A DNA stretch of 64,000 bases from Roseburia hominis A2-183 (GTDB lineage: Bacteria; Bacillota; Clostridia; Lachnospirales; Lachnospiraceae). The notes under the pieces are model-generated. The model was not told the origin of the DNA. It saw only the letters and a program-made list of their open reading frames with translations, and made no database searches. The stretch covers positions 2,153,501-2,217,500 of the forward strand of contig NC_015977.1 in NCBI RefSeq assembly GCF_000225345.1, written 5' to 3'. The position numbers and the translations under genes are program-made. Below are positions 18,283 through 27,127 of this stretch, one piece after another. The stretch's first letter is position 1, and each line of letters starts with the position of its first letter.

Positions 18283-18732
18283 ATAAGTAATATTATCAGA
18301 ATACACTTCGGGATTTCATGTGGAAATGCAGATGGAATATTCGTTGGAGAAAAATGTGAGCATTTCTTCCGGCTGAATGTTTGCATCGGATTCCGTGTCT
18401 CTTCCACGTTTGGACAATCCGACGGGTGCATGTCCGACACACCGGAGACAATGGGCGGACTTTCTGGTGTCCCTAATGGCACCTCTTCACAGACATCGGC
18501 TTCGCACGGTTATGTTCTGTTCAGAGGTGCCATTAGGGACACACACAAAAGTCCTACAAATTGTCTTCCGGGATGCGGACATGACCCGCGGAGTGCTCCA
18601 AACTTGGAAAGACACGGATCATCGAAGATGCAAACATCCGGCTGGTTAGAAATGCCACATTTTTTGAACCGAATTTCCAGCTGCATTTTCATCTGAAATC
18701 CCACGGTGTGATATTCTGATAATATTACTTAT
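18283..18732. repeat. Long-hairpin intergenic element, copy 1 (450 bp)
   Basis: The whole segment is one inverted repeat. Termini ATAAGTAATATTATCAGAAT (18283) and its complement (ending 18732) match over 21 bp. Both arms align over about 200 bp with roughly 80 percent identity by eye. The innermost stem (18467-18486 with 18523-18542) is a perfect 20-bp match around a 36-nt loop. Core motifs: left CGTGTCTCTTCCACGTTTGG (18394-18413), right its imperfect partner at 18597-18624 with TCCAAACTTGGAAAGACACG. Two related copies exist at 35073 (reversed) and 58630. It begins about 100 bp upstream of the small gene and ends 49 bp after the thiN stop. No convincing ORF. The 18183-18780 stretch contains nothing else beyond the hairpins listed. 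Confidence 0.85.
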
Positions 18733-18780
18733 CCCCAAAAAGAGTTCTATGCTTATTATTGCGGCAATCCTCTTCTGTCA

Positions 18781-19431
18781 TCAGTCCTTTGATTCCACCA
18801 CAAGAAGAATCCCGCTCTCAAACGAGATCTCTGCCGTATCTGCCACGATCTCGTTGCTCACGCCAAGCGAACAGAATCCACGCAGGCAGGCGTCCGTGAG
18901 GGGATATTTAAATCCCTTCAGCGTCAGATGCTCCACACATTCCGTATAGGGAATGAGCGACACATACGTTCCGAACTGTTCCTTTCTCGCAAGAGTCATT
19001 CCCCGGTCAATCATACAGATGCGGTTATGGGCATCGCAGATCTGGATGGGAATCCCCGCCTTTAGCCCAATTCCAAGCAGTTCGATATTCCCCAGCACAT
19101 GATCCAGCCGTGTCCCCGTCGCTCCCAAAAGCGTGATGCGCTCTGCTCCGCGCCGGATCGCAAGCCGGATTGCAGACTCGGTATCCGTGTCGTCCTTCTC
19201 CGGAATCAGCTTCTGGATCGCCACACCGGGCAATGTCTTAAAATAAGCAAGAGCCTCCGTTCCCACGGAATCGAAATCCCCGACAATCACATCCGGCACC
19301 CGGTGGCTGCGGTACAGATATTCCATTCCGGCATCCGCAGCGATAACGGCATCCGGCTTCTCTTCCTCAAACCATCTGTCCGCAAAAGAATCGTCGATCG
19401 TTCCGCCTGAAATTATTACAAAATGTTTCAT
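18781..19431 (-). CDS. thiN: Thiamine diphosphokinase
   Basis: A 216-residue protein. MKHFVIISGGTIDD, AVIAADAGMEYLYR, PDVIVGDFDSV and EKDDTDTESAIRLA are the ATP/Mg-binding and catalytic motifs of thiamine pyrophosphokinase; ITLLGATGTRLDHVLGN follows. It converts thiamine to thiamine diphosphate using ATP. It closes the rsgA-rpe-thiN end of the conserved Firmicutes cluster, and is followed by long-hairpin element 1 instead of an ordinary terminator. Confidence 0.93.
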   Translation of the reverse strand: MKHFVIISGGTIDDSFADRWFEEEKPDAVIAADAGMEYLYRSHRVPDVIVGDFDSVGTEALAYFKTLPGVAIQKLIPEKDDTDTESAIRLAIRRGAERITLLGATGTRLDHVLGNIELLGIGLKAGIPIQICDAHNRICMIDRGMTLARKEQFGTYVSLIPYTECVEHLTLKGFKYPLTDACLRGFCSLGVSNEIVADTAEISFESGILLVVESKD

Positions 19432-19460
19432 ACGCTCCCCCGCTTTTCTCCCGCCGTTCC

Positions 19461-20114
19461 TTAAGAATTTAAAATATCCAGAAACATCTGGGTGTTTTCA
19501 GCGACATCTCCGTTAAAAACAGCGCTTCCCGCCACGATGATGTTGGCGCCGGCACTCATAATCTCCTCCACGTTGGAGAGATTGACCCCGCCGTCCACCT
19601 CAATGTCTGTTTTCAACCCGCGCGCATCAATCATTTTCTTAAGATCACGAACCTTCTGCAAGGTATACGGGATAAACTTCTGCCCGCCGAATCCAGGGTT
19701 CACCGTCATAATCAGCACCATGTCCACTTTTTCAAGCACATACTCCACCGTCTGCAGCGGCGTAGCAGGATTTAACGCAACCCCCGCAAGAATCCCCCGC
19801 TCTTTGATGGAAGCAATCGTGCGGTCCAGATGCTTGCAGCTCTCTGCATGCACGGTAATCAGATCGGCTCCGGCTCCGACAAAATCCTCAATATAGCGCC
19901 CCGGCTCCTCGATCATCAGATGCACGTCGAAGATCCGGTCCGTACAGGGACGGATGGAGCGGATTACCGGAAGTCCGAAGGAAATACTTGGCACAAACAT
20001 TCCGTCCATGACATCAATATGTACATACTGTGCCCCTGCCTCGTCCAGTTCACGGATCTGCTCTCCCAGTCTTGAAAAATCTGCGGATAATATGGATGGC
20101 GACAAACAATTCAT
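19461..20114 (-). CDS. rpe: Ribulose-phosphate 3-epimerase
   Basis: A 217-residue TIM-barrel enzyme. LSPSILSADFSRLGEQI, QYVHIDVMDGMFVPSISFG and LIMTVNPGFGGQKFIPY are diagnostic; metal-binding His and Asp occur in the VHIDVMDG and DVHLM segments, and the second Asp in IEVDGGVN. It interconverts ribulose 5-phosphate and xylulose 5-phosphate in the pentose phosphate pathway. It lies 19 bp after rsgA and 29 bp before thiN. Confidence 0.96.
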   Translation of the reverse strand: MNCLSPSILSADFSRLGEQIRELDEAGAQYVHIDVMDGMFVPSISFGLPVIRSIRPCTDRIFDVHLMIEEPGRYIEDFVGAGADLITVHAESCKHLDRTIASIKERGILAGVALNPATPLQTVEYVLEKVDMVLIMTVNPGFGGQKFIPYTLQKVRDLKKMIDARGLKTDIEVDGGVNLSNVEEIMSAGANIIVAGSAVFNGDVAENTQMFLDILNS

Positions 20115-20133
20115 CTCTCTTACACCCTTCTTT

Positions 20134-21024
20134 TTAATATTTCTTCTGTTCTTTTAATTCCTGATATAACTGCCTGTAATTCTCATAACGGAGCCGGCTG
20201 ATTTTCCCGGCTTCCACCGCCTCTTTTACCCCGCAGTCCGGCTCCCCGATATGACTGCAGCCCTTAAAACGGCAGTTTGGCTCATACTCCTCAAATTCCG
20301 GATAATACCACCACAGATCTTCCTTTTCCAGTCCCGGAATATCCAGCGTGGAAAATCCCGGCGTATCCATGATGTAAGTCTGCTCTTTAATCGGAATAAT
20401 CTCCGAGTGGCGGGTCGTATGGCGGCCTCGCTCAATCTTTCTGCTGATTGCCCCAGTCTCCATCTGGCGCTCCGGCTGCAGACAGTTGATGAGCGATGAC
20501 TTGCCCACACCCGAGGGTCCTGCCACCGACGTCACCTTTCCTTCCAGCCGCTCAAGCAGCACATCGATTCCCCGCTGCTCTCTCGCCGAGGTATACACCA
20601 CCGGATAGCCACACTGTTCGTAGACATCCGAAAACGCGTGCAGCTCCTCCCCGGTCAGAAGATCACACTTGTTAAAACAGATCGTAACCGGCACCTTCTG
20701 ATATTCCATCATAATCAGAAAACGGTCCAGCAGATTAAAATTTGGCTTCGGCTTTGCCGCCGCAAAAATCACAAGCGCCTGATCGATGTTGGCAACCGCC
20801 GGACGGATCAAGGCATTTTCTCTCGGAAGAATCTCCTCAATATTTCCAAGCATCTGCTCCTCATCCAGCACAGCAATCGTCACGTTATCGCCCACCAGCG
20901 GCTTGATCTTCTGGTTGCGGAAAATTCCTTTTGCCTTACATTCATAAATTCCGGATCCCGCTACGTGAACGTAGTAGAATCCGGAAATTCCTTTTACAAT
21001 CTTTCCCTGCATATTCTTATCCAT
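20134..21024 (-). CDS. rsgA: Ribosome small subunit-dependent GTPase A
   Basis: 296 residues from MDKNMQGKIVKGISGFYYVH. It has an N-terminal OB fold and a circularly permuted GTPase domain: G4 FNKCDLL, G5 YTSAREQRG, G1 GPSGVGKSSLINCL, then G3 MDTPGFSTLD. The C-terminal zinc motif is CRFKGCSHIGEPDCGVKEA. It matures the 30S subunit. The chosen ATG (21024) overlaps the prkC stop as TAATG, which indicates translational coupling; a longer in-frame start lies inside prkC and has no family match. Confidence 0.95.
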   Translation of the reverse strand: MDKNMQGKIVKGISGFYYVHVAGSGIYECKAKGIFRNQKIKPLVGDNVTIAVLDEEQMLGNIEEILPRENALIRPAVANIDQALVIFAAAKPKPNFNLLDRFLIMMEYQKVPVTICFNKCDLLTGEELHAFSDVYEQCGYPVVYTSAREQRGIDVLLERLEGKVTSVAGPSGVGKSSLINCLQPERQMETGAISRKIERGRHTTRHSEIIPIKEQTYIMDTPGFSTLDIPGLEKEDLWWYYPEFEEYEPNCRFKGCSHIGEPDCGVKEAVEAGKISRLRYENYRQLYQELKEQKKY

Positions 21025-23123
21025 TATGATTCCGGTGTAAACTGGTAGGTGCTCGTGGTCTGATCGTTGATCTTGTTGCCATTTAAATCCAGCCATGAGA
21101 TCACCAGATAGCCCTCTTTTGCAAGCAGTCCCGTCTTGCTGATGGAAAAATCATCTGTGATCGCCTTATTCCACTGTCCCAGCACATTGCCGGAAGTATC
21201 ATACAGCGTGATTGTTGCGCCGGATACGTTGGACGTATCGCCCGGCAGGTTGATCGTCGCCTTGAAGCTGTAGGTCGTTGCTGTCACACTCTGGGACGGT
21301 GACGGTCCCATGCTTACCGTGATCGTGATGTCGCTGCCTTTTTCCACCTGCTTGCCCGGATCAATACTCTGATCCATGACAATGCCTTCCGGGTAACTAT
21401 CACTGTACGCCGTCTTGACCGTCACATTAAAATCCGACAGCAGATCTCTCGCCTGCTCCTCGGACTTGTAGGTCGTCTTCACATCCGGAACGGTCACTGC
21501 CTCTGCGCCCTGGCTGATGACGATCGTGATCGTATCACCTGTTTTTGCCTTATCACCTGCGGACGGTGTCTGGGAAATGACTTTTCCCTCCTCCACACTG
21601 TCATCGTAAGCGTATGTCTTGTTCGGCTTGAAACCTTCCTTTTCCAATGCAGACACTGCATCATCCTCAGAGTCTCCGGTCACACTCGGCACTTCCACAC
21701 TGCCCTTGCCGTTGCTGATCACAACGCCGATCGTCGTGCCCTCTTCGACTTCCTTGCCGCTCTCCGGGTCCTGATTGGCGATCTCTCCCTCATCATAGTC
21801 GTCAGAGGATACTTCGCCCTTGTTCTCCAGCTTTAATCCCTTCTTCTCCGCCTCGGTCTGCGCATCCGCATAAGTCGTACCGCGGAAATCCGGAACGGTA
21901 ACCGTATCTGCATTCTGGCTCTCGGTCTGCGTGGTCTCTGTGCGCGACGTCTCCGTATCAGACTGCTTCTTGGACTTGATTCCGCCGAACAGATTTACCA
22001 CAATCACAATGATGATAATCACAATCACGACTGCCGCGACAATTCCCATGATCGTAATCGCTTTCTCCATCTTCGGATTCAGATCGCCGTCATCCTCGTC
22101 ATCCAGCTCATCATCGTCCACATCTTCTGCGTCGTCCTCATCCTCATCGTAGCGGTTCATCTCCTCCGCTCTCGCGTGCACCGCCTGATCCGCCTTAAGA
22201 TAGAGGCTGTCTGCCTCCTCCTTGATCTGCTTTAAGTCGTCCTCTCCGATAATGCGCGTCTTGTCCTGGTTGGTTGCAGGAACCATCACGACAAAATCCT
22301 CATTCGGGCTGACAAGCGCCTTGCGCAGATCCGTCAAAAGTGCCGTCATGGACTCATAACGGCGGTCCGGATTCTTCTGCGTACATTTTAAAATGATCTT
22401 CTCCATACTGATTGGAAGATTCGGAGCGTAGGCACTCGGCGGAACGATCTCCTCCTGCAGATGCTGGATGGCAACCGCCACGGTCGTATCCCCGTCAAAC
22501 GGCACACGTCCCGTCACCATCTCATACATCACAATACCGAGGGAATAGATGTCGCTCTTGCCGTCCACAAATCCGTTGCGTGCCTGCTCCGGAGAAGAAT
22601 AATGCACGGAGCCCATCACATCGGAACTGATCGTGTTGCTGCTTGCTGCACGCGCAATACCGAAATCCGTTACTTTTACCTTTCCTTCTGTAGAAATAAT
22701 AATATTCTGCGGCTTGATGTCACGGTGGATGATGCCCTTGCTGTGCGCCGCCTCAATACCTCTTCCCACCTGAATGGCAATGCTGACTGCCTCCTTAAAA
22801 GAAAGCTGGCCCTTTTTCTCAATATATGTCTTTAACGTGATGCCTTCCACATACTCCATCACGATATAATGCATTCCTTTTTCGCTTCCGACATCGTAGA
22901 TATTTACGATATTCGGATGTTCTAATCCCGCGGCAGACTGTGCCTCCGTGCGGAACTTTGTCACAAAATTCAGATCCTCCGAAAACTCCGGCTTTAAAAC
23001 CTTGATTGCCACAAAACGTCCGAGCGTAAGATCTTTTGCCTTATATACGTCAGACATTCCGCCGGCACCAATTTTCCCTATGATTTCATAACGGTCCGCT
23101 ATATACATTCCCTCTGTTAACAT
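21024..23123 (-). CDS. prkC: Stk1/PrkC-type PASTA serine/threonine protein kinase
   Basis: A 699-residue membrane kinase. Residues 1-270 are the kinase domain (GAGGMSDVYKA, VAIKVLKPE, HRDIKPQNI, VTDFGIAR). A very acidic juxtamembrane stretch (DEDEDDAEDVDDDE near 320-345) precedes one transmembrane segment near 357-378 (IVAAVVIVIIIIVIVV). Outside are three PASTA repeats (VTVPDFRG, VEVPSVTG, VTVPDVKT) and a C-terminal beta domain. PASTA domains bind muropeptides and lipid II, so the kinase links wall state to growth control. Stp, its partner phosphatase, is directly upstream. Confidence 0.96.
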   Translation of the reverse strand: MLTEGMYIADRYEIIGKIGAGGMSDVYKAKDLTLGRFVAIKVLKPEFSEDLNFVTKFRTEAQSAAGLEHPNIVNIYDVGSEKGMHYIVMEYVEGITLKTYIEKKGQLSFKEAVSIAIQVGRGIEAAHSKGIIHRDIKPQNIIISTEGKVKVTDFGIARAASSNTISSDVMGSVHYSSPEQARNGFVDGKSDIYSLGIVMYEMVTGRVPFDGDTTVAVAIQHLQEEIVPPSAYAPNLPISMEKIILKCTQKNPDRRYESMTALLTDLRKALVSPNEDFVVMVPATNQDKTRIIGEDDLKQIKEEADSLYLKADQAVHARAEEMNRYDEDEDDAEDVDDDELDDEDDGDLNPKMEKAITIMGIVAAVVIVIIIIVIVVNLFGGIKSKKQSDTETSRTETTQTESQNADTVTVPDFRGTTYADAQTEAEKKGLKLENKGEVSSDDYDEGEIANQDPESGKEVEEGTTIGVVISNGKGSVEVPSVTGDSEDDAVSALEKEGFKPNKTYAYDDSVEEGKVISQTPSAGDKAKTGDTITIVISQGAEAVTVPDVKTTYKSEEQARDLLSDFNVTVKTAYSDSYPEGIVMDQSIDPGKQVEKGSDITITVSMGPSPSQSVTATTYSFKATINLPGDTSNVSGATITLYDTSGNVLGQWNKAITDDFSISKTGLLAKEGYLVISWLDLNGNKINDQTTSTYQFTPES

Positions 23124-23161
23124 ATTAAACCTCCAACCTGATTTACAAAGAACTTCATTCT

Positions 23162-23902
23162 CTATCTAGTCTCATCTGAAAACGGCTCAATCAAAACCAC
23201 CGTTATATTATCCTTACCGCCATTCTCGTTCGCGGCGTCGATCAGCCGTTGTGTTTTCTCCACAATATCACGCTGTCCCAGCACGATCCGCTTGATATCC
23301 GTATCATCGACCATATTGGTCAGACCGTCCGAACACAACAGAACCGTATCTCCCGGCACAAGCACCGTCTCGAAGAAATCCGCCGACACCTCCGGAAGCA
23401 CGCCGATCGCTCTCGTAATAATATTTTTATCCGGGTGCACTTTTGCATCCTCTTTGTCCATCTCTCCCAGCCGAACCATCTCTTCTACCAGAGAGTGATC
23501 TCTTGTAATCTGTGTGATACGTTCCTGGTTGATCACATACAACCGGCTGTCGCCGACATTCGCCGTGTAGAGCTTATCGCCAACCACGACTGCCGCAACA
23601 ATCGTCGTGCCCATGCCCGCTTTGCTCGCATCCGCGTTCGCCTCCGCAAGCAAATGTTCATTTGCATATCTGACTGCCTCACCGAGCACGGTCACCGGCT
23701 CGCTCTCCTCGGATTCTGTTACGTATTCCACAATCTTTTCAACTGTGAAGCGCGAAGCATAATCTCCAGCCGCATGGCCTCCCATACCGTCTGCTACCAG
23801 AAATAAATCCGGAAGCCTGCCCACGGAGGTCTCTGATGTGTACATATAATCCTGGTTCGTCTCACGCCGCTGTCCCACATGCGTCATGGAAAACGTCTTC
23901 AT
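23162..23902 (-). CDS. stp: PP2C-type protein serine/threonine phosphatase
   Basis: A 246-residue PPM-family phosphatase. MTHVGQRRETNQD, LFLVADGMGGHAAGDYAS, NVGDSRLYVI, ITRDHSLVEEMV, LCSDGLTNMV and GGKDNITVVLI are the ordered metal-binding and catalytic motifs. It reverses phosphorylation by the PASTA kinase encoded 38 bp downstream. Length is standard for the PrpC/Stp group. A terminator overlapping the rlmN end lies upstream, so this may begin a separate transcript. Confidence 0.95.
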   Translation of the reverse strand: MKTFSMTHVGQRRETNQDYMYTSETSVGRLPDLFLVADGMGGHAAGDYASRFTVEKIVEYVTESEESEPVTVLGEAVRYANEHLLAEANADASKAGMGTTIVAAVVVGDKLYTANVGDSRLYVINQERITQITRDHSLVEEMVRLGEMDKEDAKVHPDKNIITRAIGVLPEVSADFFETVLVPGDTVLLCSDGLTNMVDDTDIKRIVLGQRDIVEKTQRLIDAANENGGKDNITVVLIEPFSDETR

Positions 23903-23975
23903 TCTATTCCTCCATTATTAGAATAGCAGTACCTGCCTGCCATTTATCCAATTACCAATGTTAGCATACAACGCG

Positions 23976-24004
23976 AAAAAGGGCAAGACTTACTGCTCCT
24001 GCCC
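23976..24004 (-). terminator. Terminator overlapping the rlmN stop codon
   Basis: On the minus strand GGGCAGGA and TCTTGCCC form an 8-bp stem (one G-T) with five T after it. It contains the rlmN stop, so part of the message from murE to rlmN should end here. Confidence 0.55.
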
Positions 24005-25078
24005 GACACACCCCGTCTCCTGCCCGGTATGCTCCATTTCCTGCTCTTTGTGCATATGCTTGCGTCTCAGCTGCCCGCATGCACCGTCAATATCCCTGCC
24101 CATCTCCCGGCGCACGGTCACGGTGAGCCCGTTTCTCTCCAGCTTTTTCTGGAATGCATGCACTGCACCGTCATCCGGCTGTCTATAGCTGCGTTCCTTG
24201 ATCGGATTGACCGGAATCAGATTGATATGGCAGTTGATCCCGCGCACAAGCTCTGCCAGTTCTGCGGCATCCTCCGCCGTGTCATTTACACCCGCCACCA
24301 GACTGTACTCAAACGTGATGCGCCGGCCGGTCTGTTCAAAATAGTAACGGCAGGCATCGACCGCTTCCTTAATGTCATATTTGTTCGCCACAGGCATCAG
24401 CTGCAGGCGCTTTTCCTGGTTGGATGCATGAAGCGAAAGCGCCAGCGTGATCTGCAGCTTTTTATCCGCAAGCTCCCGCATGCGCGGAACGATCCCGCAG
24501 GTGGAGACCGTCAGGTTCCGCTGGCTGATATTGAGTCCGTTTTCATCGCTCAGCAGTTCGATGAATTTTAACAGGTTGTCATAATTATCCAGAGGCTCGC
24601 CGGTTCCCATCACCACAACATTGGAGATCCGCTCGCCGATGTCCGTTCCGATCTGATAGATCTGATCGAGCATCTCGGACGGCCGCAGACCGCGCACCAG
24701 ACCATCCAGCGTGGAGGCGCAGAAACGGCAGCCCATCCGGCAGCCGACCTGCGAGGAAATACAGACGGAGTTCCCGTGCTTATAACGCATTAAGACACTC
24801 TCGATGACATTGCCGTCGTCCAGAAGAAACAGGTACTTTCTGGTACCGTCAATCTTCGAGATCTGCACATCCGCCTTTTTTAAGCTGGTCAGCGTACAGT
24901 TCTGATTCAATTTTTCAATGAGAGCCGCAGAAATATTGGTCATCTCCGAAAAGGATGCCACATGCTTTCTGTGAATCCACTCGTAAATCTGTTTTGCCCG
25001 GAACTTTTTTTCTCCGAGCGACTCGACAAATGCGGTCAGTTCTTCCAGATTCAACGATTTAATGTCTGTCTTTTCCAT
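23990..25078 (-). CDS. rlmN: 23S rRNA/tRNA adenine-C2 methyltransferase
   Basis: A 362-residue radical SAM enzyme. The cluster motif is in QVGCRMGCRFCAS (CxxxCxxC near residue 117), followed by NVVVMGTGEPLDNYDN and NLIPVNPI. It methylates A2503 of 23S rRNA and A37 of some tRNAs. A C-terminal tail rich in Gln and Glu (KEQEMEHTGQETG) goes beyond the usual family end. It follows rsmB by 3 bp. Confidence 0.96.
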   Translation of the reverse strand: MEKTDIKSLNLEELTAFVESLGEKKFRAKQIYEWIHRKHVASFSEMTNISAALIEKLNQNCTLTSLKKADVQISKIDGTRKYLFLLDDGNVIESVLMRYKHGNSVCISSQVGCRMGCRFCASTLDGLVRGLRPSEMLDQIYQIGTDIGERISNVVVMGTGEPLDNYDNLLKFIELLSDENGLNISQRNLTVSTCGIVPRMRELADKKLQITLALSLHASNQEKRLQLMPVANKYDIKEAVDACRYYFEQTGRRITFEYSLVAGVNDTAEDAAELAELVRGINCHINLIPVNPIKERSYRQPDDGAVHAFQKKLERNGLTVTVRREMGRDIDGACGQLRRKHMHKEQEMEHTGQETGCVGQEQ

Positions 25079-25081
25079 TCC

Positions 25082-26416
25082 TTATCCGTTGTCCTGCTTT
25101 CGCTTAAATTTTGCTATAAAAAATCCGTCCCCGAGATGTTCTTCCGGGAACATCTGCCGCATCGTATCGAGGGCGAACTCCGGGTGCGTCTGCTCAAACC
25201 ATCTGGCATTCCCCTCGTTCTCCGCCGTGTGAATCGTGCAGGTGGAATAAATCAGTGTCCCGCCCGGCTTCACATATTCACACACCACAGACAGTATCTG
25301 CCTCTGCAGCGCCACAAGCGATTCCTCCCCTTCCGGGTTCATGCGGTACTTGATATCGGTCTTTCTGCGCAGCACCCCGAGTCCCGAGCAGGGAAGATCC
25401 GCAATCAGCACATCCGCCGTGCGAACCGATGTCTCGTCCAAAACAGTCGCATCCTGACACTTCGCCGTGATATTCGTAAGCCGGCATCTTTTTATATTCT
25501 CATCAATCAGCGCCACTTTCTGTTCGCTGACGTCCCGTGCCTCCACATGACCGGTACCTCTTAACTTTTCCGCAAGATGAATGCTCTTGCCACCCGGCGC
25601 CGCACAGACGTCAATGCAGTGATCGCCCTCCTTTGGTGCCGCATATTCCGCCACCATCATGGAGCTGATGTCCTGCACATAGAACAGTCCTTCCTTAAAG
25701 CTTGAAAGACCGTTTAAATGATCAAACCCAAAGATCGTATATGCATACGAAAGTCCGGGATATTTTTCCGTATCCAGCGGAACCGCGGTAACGCCCTCCT
25801 CCTTAAAACGCTCTGCGAGCGCCTCCGGCGTGATCCGTTCCAGATTCGCACGGACGGTGATCGGCGCTTCCAAAAGGGACGCTGCAAGAATCTCTTTTGT
25901 GCGTTCCTTTCCGTAATCGCCGATCCACTGCGCAACGATCCATTCCGGCATCGAGTAGCACACCGACCAGGCTTTTACGGCATCGACGCTCTCCTTTGGA
26001 TATGTAAGCTGATCCAGACCGCGCGAAACACCGCGCAGTACCCCGTTCACGAAACCGGACAGCTGTCCGAAGCCCTTTTTCTTCGCAAGCTTTACCGCCT
26101 CGTTGCAGGCGGCGGATGCCGGTACACTGTCCATATATTTCAGCTGGTATACGCCCATCCTAAGAATGGCGCGGATCACCGGTTTCATTTTTCTGACCTT
26201 TACTTTTGAGAACTGATCCAGAATATAGTCCAGTTCGATCTGGCGCTGAATGGTGCCCTCCGCCACTCTCGTTAAAAAGGCACGCTCTCTTTTGTCCAGA
26301 TACTGGTACTTCTCCAGCACCGAACGGATCACCAGATGGCTGTACTGTCCCCTCTCCGTCACTTCTAAAAGGATCTCAAGAATCAGTTCCCGCGTATTCA
26401 CGGAATCAGTCGTCAC
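25082..26416 (-). CDS. rsmB: 16S rRNA (cytosine-967-C5) methyltransferase
   Basis: 444 residues from a GTG at 26416 (GGAGGA 7 nt upstream). The N-terminal NusB-like RNA-binding domain (RELILEILLEVTERGQYSH) is followed by the methyltransferase: CIDVCAAPGGKSIHLAE (SAM motif I), VLIADLPCSGLGVL (motif IV with the PC catalytic site) and LIYSTCTIHTAENE (TC catalytic site). The two Cys are the nucleophile and release residue of m5C enzymes. Its start overlaps the stop of the upstream metallopeptidase by 11 nt; an upstream ATG would give an odd Cys-rich leader. Confidence 0.94.
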   Translation of the reverse strand: MTTDSVNTRELILEILLEVTERGQYSHLVIRSVLEKYQYLDKRERAFLTRVAEGTIQRQIELDYILDQFSKVKVRKMKPVIRAILRMGVYQLKYMDSVPASAACNEAVKLAKKKGFGQLSGFVNGVLRGVSRGLDQLTYPKESVDAVKAWSVCYSMPEWIVAQWIGDYGKERTKEILAASLLEAPITVRANLERITPEALAERFKEEGVTAVPLDTEKYPGLSYAYTIFGFDHLNGLSSFKEGLFYVQDISSMMVAEYAAPKEGDHCIDVCAAPGGKSIHLAEKLRGTGHVEARDVSEQKVALIDENIKRCRLTNITAKCQDATVLDETSVRTADVLIADLPCSGLGVLRRKTDIKYRMNPEGEESLVALQRQILSVVCEYVKPGGTLIYSTCTIHTAENEGNARWFEQTHPEFALDTMRQMFPEEHLGDGFFIAKFKRKQDNG

Positions 26417-27122
26417 GTCTTCTTCCTCCAAATAATAACACCAGACGAAGCAGCTGCAGAATCGATGCCGCCGCACTCGCCACGTAAGTAAGTGCCGCCG
26501 CCTTCAACACTTTTCGCGTATAAGGCAGCTCACTGTCGCTTAAGATTCCCTGCTCTCCTAAAATGCGCAGCGCGCGGTGCGATGCATTGAACTCCACCGG
26601 AAGCGTCACAAGCTGAAACAGAACAGCGAACGAAAAACAAAGAATTCCAAGGTCGATCAAAAATGTCCCTGTATTGCTGGTAAAAAATAATCCGATTAAA
26701 ATTAAAGGCCACGCCAGCGTAGAACCGAGATTTGCCACCGGCACGATCGCCGAGCGCAGCGCAAGCGGCACATATCCCTGCTGGTGCTGAATGGCATGTC
26801 CACACTCATGCGCCGCCACACCGACAGCCGCCACCGACGTGCTTCCATACACAGAATCCGACAGATTCAGCGTCTTGTTCGACGGATTGTAGTGATCGGT
26901 CAGATTGCCCGATACATGCTGCACCGACACGTCGTAGATTCCTGCCGAGTGCAGAATCCGTTCCGCCGCCTGTGCTCCGGTCATGCCGGACATGCTGCGG
27001 TAGGAAGCATATTTGTTGTATGTCGACTTCACCCTCGCAGATGCAACCAGACAGATGACTGCTCCGATGAGCACGAGTATATACGTCGGATCAAATCCCC
27101 AGTAATAGTATGAATATGGCAT
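26406..27122 (-). CDS. Membrane zinc metallopeptidase, YugP family
   Basis: 238 residues. An N-terminal membrane segment (TYILVLIGAVICLVA) precedes the catalytic motif VGVAAHECGHAIQHQQG (HExxH-like HECGH), then two hydrophobic segments (LAWPLILIGLFF, LIDLGILCFSFAVLF) and LPVEFNASHRAL, the third-ligand region. It is an integral membrane Zn-protease of unknown substrate, normally found between fmt and rsmB in Firmicutes, as here. ATG at 27122 is preferred over GTG at 27131 because of spacing to AAAGGG. Confidence 0.88.
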   Translation of the reverse strand: MPYSYYYWGFDPTYILVLIGAVICLVASARVKSTYNKYASYRSMSGMTGAQAAERILHSAGIYDVSVQHVSGNLTDHYNPSNKTLNLSDSVYGSTSVAAVGVAAHECGHAIQHQQGYVPLALRSAIVPVANLGSTLAWPLILIGLFFTSNTGTFLIDLGILCFSFAVLFQLVTLPVEFNASHRALRILGEQGILSDSELPYTRKVLKAAALTYVASAAASILQLLRLVLLFGGRRRDD

Positions 27123-27127
27123 AGTAA

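Noticed and set aside
18377..18704. Open frames of 60-90 codons on both strands within long-hairpin element 1
   Set aside because: They arise from the inverted repeat itself, are not shared in frame by the other two copies and lack ribosome-binding sites.
21931..22152. Serine-rich frame opposite the prkC acidic region
   Set aside because: It is the antisense of Asp/Glu codons in the kinase juxtamembrane stretch.
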